Origin: Pseudoneurospora amorphoporcata
Taxonomy: Eukaryota; Ascomycota; Sordariomycetes; Sordariales; Sordariaceae
DNA length: 64,000 bases
Direction: 5' to 3'
Assembly (NCBI GenBank): GCA_033297205.1
Contig: MU859124.1
Span: 62,001-126,000 of the forward strand
The translations under genes and the position numbers were made by a program. Position 1 is the first letter of the stretch, and each line of letters begins with the position of its first letter. The notes under the pieces are model-generated. The model made no database searches, had not been told where the DNA came from, and saw only the letters and a list, made by a program, of their open reading frames with translations. Below, one piece after another: positions 60,845-64,000 of this stretch.

Positions 60845-63800
60845 ATGTCCTTTTCGCTTAGACGCACTTCTGGCGCGTCACGTCCCACGTCATCAAGATC
60901 TATATCTGCACCGACGCCATCCTTAACGGCCGCCATAGGACTAGCGTTTCCAGCAATACCAGCATCACCAGTCAAACAGATTTCCCCCACGAGACAGAGC
61001 CATGGTTCCCCTGATGTCACTGATGTCAGGAAGCGCAAGAGGGAGGCCGCTGGCTTCTCTCAAGCGGGAGATGGCCTCTTGAAGGCCTCGGTCGTGCTCA
61101 AGGTATGTTAGTGCCATTCTGACCTCGAATCACTTTCCTCCCATGTCCCGTTAGTAACTGACCGTCTGTTGTTCTCCTAGCCACATCCCTCCAGCCTGAC
61201 CGACAAGCCGCGCATTCTGTCCCCGTTGATGCTTCTTCCACGAGAACACTTGCCTCTGTCGGCTCTCGACCTTTCTCAACCGCAGGGCGATTTTCCTCCT
61301 AGCCGCTTCTACGAATCGCGTATTAAGATCTTGGACCTCGAAGGTCGATTGGGCTCAAACATACTTCTTGCCCGATCCGAGGCCAATCGCATGCTATATG
61401 CGATTGAGCGTGAAAGCGATGGTTTATACACACTATGCAAGCTTGCGTCATGGGTCGACGTTGATGTCCTGGCCCAGTCCGCAACCGTCGTATCGAGCCA
61501 ACGGATGAAAAGTTGCAAGCCATCCCAGCTGGAGATTGTCGCTACGGGGCCCCTAATCACACCACAAATGTACAAGGAGACGAAGCGTCGAAAGCTTGCG
61601 ATCGAGGAGATTCAGTCCTCGCTTATCCGAAAGCGGTCAAACACGACAACCACTACTGAGCAGGAGCCTTTGTCTCAGCTGCCTACACCAGTATCAGGGA
61701 GTCCTGAATTCAAGAGCTTCGAAAACCAATCCCTATTAGAACCAGCCGAGGCACCGACAGTGTCGAACAAACCCAATCTGCCAGCTGCTCCTCCACATCC
61801 TACGGAAGACGTATTGTCGCAACCAACCGCCGAAGGAATTTTCCAAAACATTAGGATGCAATATTTCGAGGCTTTATACCATTCAAAAGGCTCATTGGCG
61901 TATTTTGCAAAGGGGCCGCTCTCTAGGGCACGAGCGGCTTTCCACTTAGACTGCGACTTGAATCTCGAAATGAACGACCTCATTGATTTCCTCAGGAGTC
62001 TCGTCATGACGACAGCTTTGATAGACAAGAAGTATCGCGAAACTTTGCCCGAAGTCATCGGCAAGATGAAGACTGTTGTGGAGGACTCCGATCAAGGACG
62101 TTCGCAGTCGAAGCCTAGAAAGAAGAGGGCCAAGAAACTAAAGCTCGGCAAAAATGGACTGTATCCATCGGAAGAGGAGCATATCGAGCGATGGTGGGTG
62201 ATGCACAAGCCGAGTACTATACAAGACGATGGGAAAATGGCCACTGCGCCAGAGGCCAAACACCACATCTCGGTCCTGCGGCGTCGGGAGACTCAGTTGC
62301 AGATGATCATAATACTCGAGATACTGGCTCTTGAGCCTCTAACCAGACTGCTAGCAGCCACACAGGATAGCCAATTACCAGGCATGGAGACTCAAGAAAC
62401 AATAGGAGGCACCAAACCGGAAGCACACAAAAAGAAGAACAAGACGGCCAACTTACCACTGTTGGTGGACATGCACGCCGATCGCCTCTGCATCTGGCAG
62501 AGCACAACTTTGGATGAAGTTAAGGCTTTGACAGAATCACAGCCTTCTGCCGGTGATCAAGAGTCGCCAGCAGAGGATAGTAATTCAGATCCTTTGCGAG
62601 ATTTCTGTGTCGACATTGTCGTGCCATTGTAAGTGATTATCCATTACCAGCCATGAACTCGGATGCTGACAAACTACTGCAGTTTCTCTGCTCGATTACC
62701 CAAGCTTTGCGACTCCATCAACCGCAAGCTAGGCGGTCCGGTGATACAAGCCCTCAAAGAAAAGGCCAAGACAGTTGCAGCATCCAAGCCAAAGCCTGGC
62801 GCCCCCGCGAAACGAGTTACGGCGACTAAAAGGGAGAACGACAGAACTCTTCAGCGTGTGCTCTCCAATGAACGCATGAGGCGAAGTGTCTCGAGGGGTC
62901 CATCTGGGACGATCGCACTGCTGCGCTCGGCAAGTGCAACTGCAATCCCTGGCCTGAAAAGAGAGGGCAGCGAGCCCTTGTTGGGAATGATACCCAAGAA
63001 CGAGGCTGTAGCGGTTAAAGAGAAGAACGTTTCCATCTTCTCGCGGACTGCTGGGTCTTTGGCAAACAACCAAGACGCCAAGGCAGAGAAGAAGGCACGT
63101 CTCGAGGCCGAGCTCAAGGAGGCCATTTCCGCGCTTAAGAAGCCAAACCGGGCCCTGGCTGGAAAGGAGATTGTGGAGGAGGCTGAGAGACGTACAGCCC
63201 AGCCCAAGAGTAGTGAGTATTATCCTAAACCCCTTCGGCACGGAGCAAGACTAACAGCCTTTCAGAGCTTAACAAAAAGCAACCAAGAGCCGCCGGCGTG
63301 CAAGTCAAGGCAACCCCGGCAAACAATCGCTTCAAGGACGTATTCGCCAAAGAATCACAGCCTCTGCACCTGGATCATCTCCTCGAAAAGGATGGTCCTG
63401 CCATACCGTCCAGCGCTTCAGTAGTCCCAGCATCTACTTTGCCTCGCAAGTTCACCAATGTATTTGCCACCTCTACCACCCCCAACGCCAGCGGCGCCAG
63501 TCCATCTTCCAAAGGAGGAAATGAAGTCGGACACCAACTCCCACCGCGTAAGCAAGTCCAAGAGACTCCCCTAAGAAAGAAATCCATCCCACATATTTCC
63601 CTCCCTCAAATCGACGAGGAAGAAGTCGAGGAAGCGACCCCGGTACTGCCGTCGAAGAACGTGAACGTCCACGTGCAAGTGACCCCCATGCGCAAACAGC
63701 GCTTCACGCAGCAGAAACTACCAGTACCTCGCCCAGATGGTCATTTGCAGGTACAGGTCCAGGCACAAAGGCTGGCAACAACACCTCAACGAAAGCGACA

Positions 63801-64000
63801 AATTCAGGGAACGCCTATGCGACATCGCAAGTCCCTACAATCACTCCCTCAGATAGTGGAGGAAGATGATCCATTAACCCACAGTATCCCTTCTTCTTCG
63901 CCGATCTTTGCAAAAAGGTCGACGGTTGCGCCTACGTTTAACAGGGCTGTAAAGCAACAGCACCAGCAACAACAGCAATACCTAGTCCCTCCCACGCCCC
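60845..64000 (+). CDS. sld3: DNA replication initiation factor Sld3 (3' end outside window)
   Basis: Sld3 loads Cdc45 onto licensed origins and, when phosphorylated by CDK, binds Dpb11 to start replication. Exons 60845-61102, 61181-62628, 62683-63212 and 63266 to the edge; at least 990 residues. All introns are typical (GTATGT/CCTAG, GTAAGT/CTGCAG, GTGAGT/TTTCAG) and keep phase. The N-terminal part has FYESRIKILDLEGRLGS near residue 129. The Sld3 core (Cdc45-binding) region has IRMQYFEALYHSKGSLAYFA then KGPLSRARAAFH (about 314-345), GLYPSEEEHIERWW (about 414) and LRRRETQLQMIIILEILALE. The C-terminal part is Lys/Ser/Pro-rich with several TP sites (ATPV, TPMR, TTPQR, TPLRK), as expected for CDK targets. 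The stop lies beyond 64000. Identification is by recognition of the conserved core. Confidence 0.9.

Overview
The window is nuclear DNA of a filamentous ascomycete, most likely a Sordariomycete of the Sordariales (Neurospora/Sordaria-like). The reasons are short spliceosomal introns with GTRNGT donors, CTRAC branch sites and YAG acceptors, GC-rich codon use, recognisable Pezizomycotina housekeeping proteins, and an AT-rich block of transposon DNA carrying the mutation signature of repeat-induced point mutation (RIP). Genus and species are inference.

Layout. 1-225 (-): 5' end of prp40 (splicing). 948-3084 (+): Trs65-type TRAPPII subunit. 4705-7481 (-): Rsc7/Npl6/Swp82-type chromatin-remodelling subunit. 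7482-16275: long interval with no supportable gene. 16276-19230 (+): exosome nuclease Dis3/Rrp44. 19816-21540 (-): circularly permuted GTPase NUG1. 21939-24804 (-): multidomain protein with TPR-like and ankyrin-like parts and a C-terminal TIR-like domain. 25804-27751 (+): HAD sugar/glycerol-3-phosphatase with five exons, one GC-AG intron and one 767-nt pyrimidine-rich intron. 27752-39622: about 12 kb with no supportable gene. 39623-46227: a nested transposon complex. 47802-49797 (+): homeobox transcription factor. 53930-58100 (-): MAPKKK of the HOG/OS osmosensing pathway (Ssk2/os-4 type). 60845 to the right edge (+): replication initiation factor Sld3, incomplete.

The most unusual part is 39623-46227. 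It is a Ty1/Copia LTR retrotransposon on the minus strand: 181/180-bp LTRs bounded by TGTCAGA/TCTGACA, exact 5-bp target duplication CCTTC, and recognisable but RIP-broken gag, reverse transcriptase and RNase H. Four small DNA transposons are inserted in it, each with an exact 8-bp target duplication. One lies inside the terminal repeat of another. All four ends have the same architecture: a 6-bp cap (GAGRAN) followed by two tandem 22-bp units, each with ACTGT (or a one- or two-base variant) at unit positions 11-15. This holds even where the unit sequences differ. Two of the four also carry telomere-like TAACCC repeats 65-66 bp from an end. A fifth, 250-bp insert has 9-bp flanking repeats.

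Most genes are unrelated core functions: RNA processing, ribosome assembly, vesicle traffic, chromatin, replication. One possible thematic link is the HOG-pathway MAPKKK and a glycerol-3-phosphatase-like enzyme about 26 kb apart. No tRNA, rRNA or CRISPR array was found.
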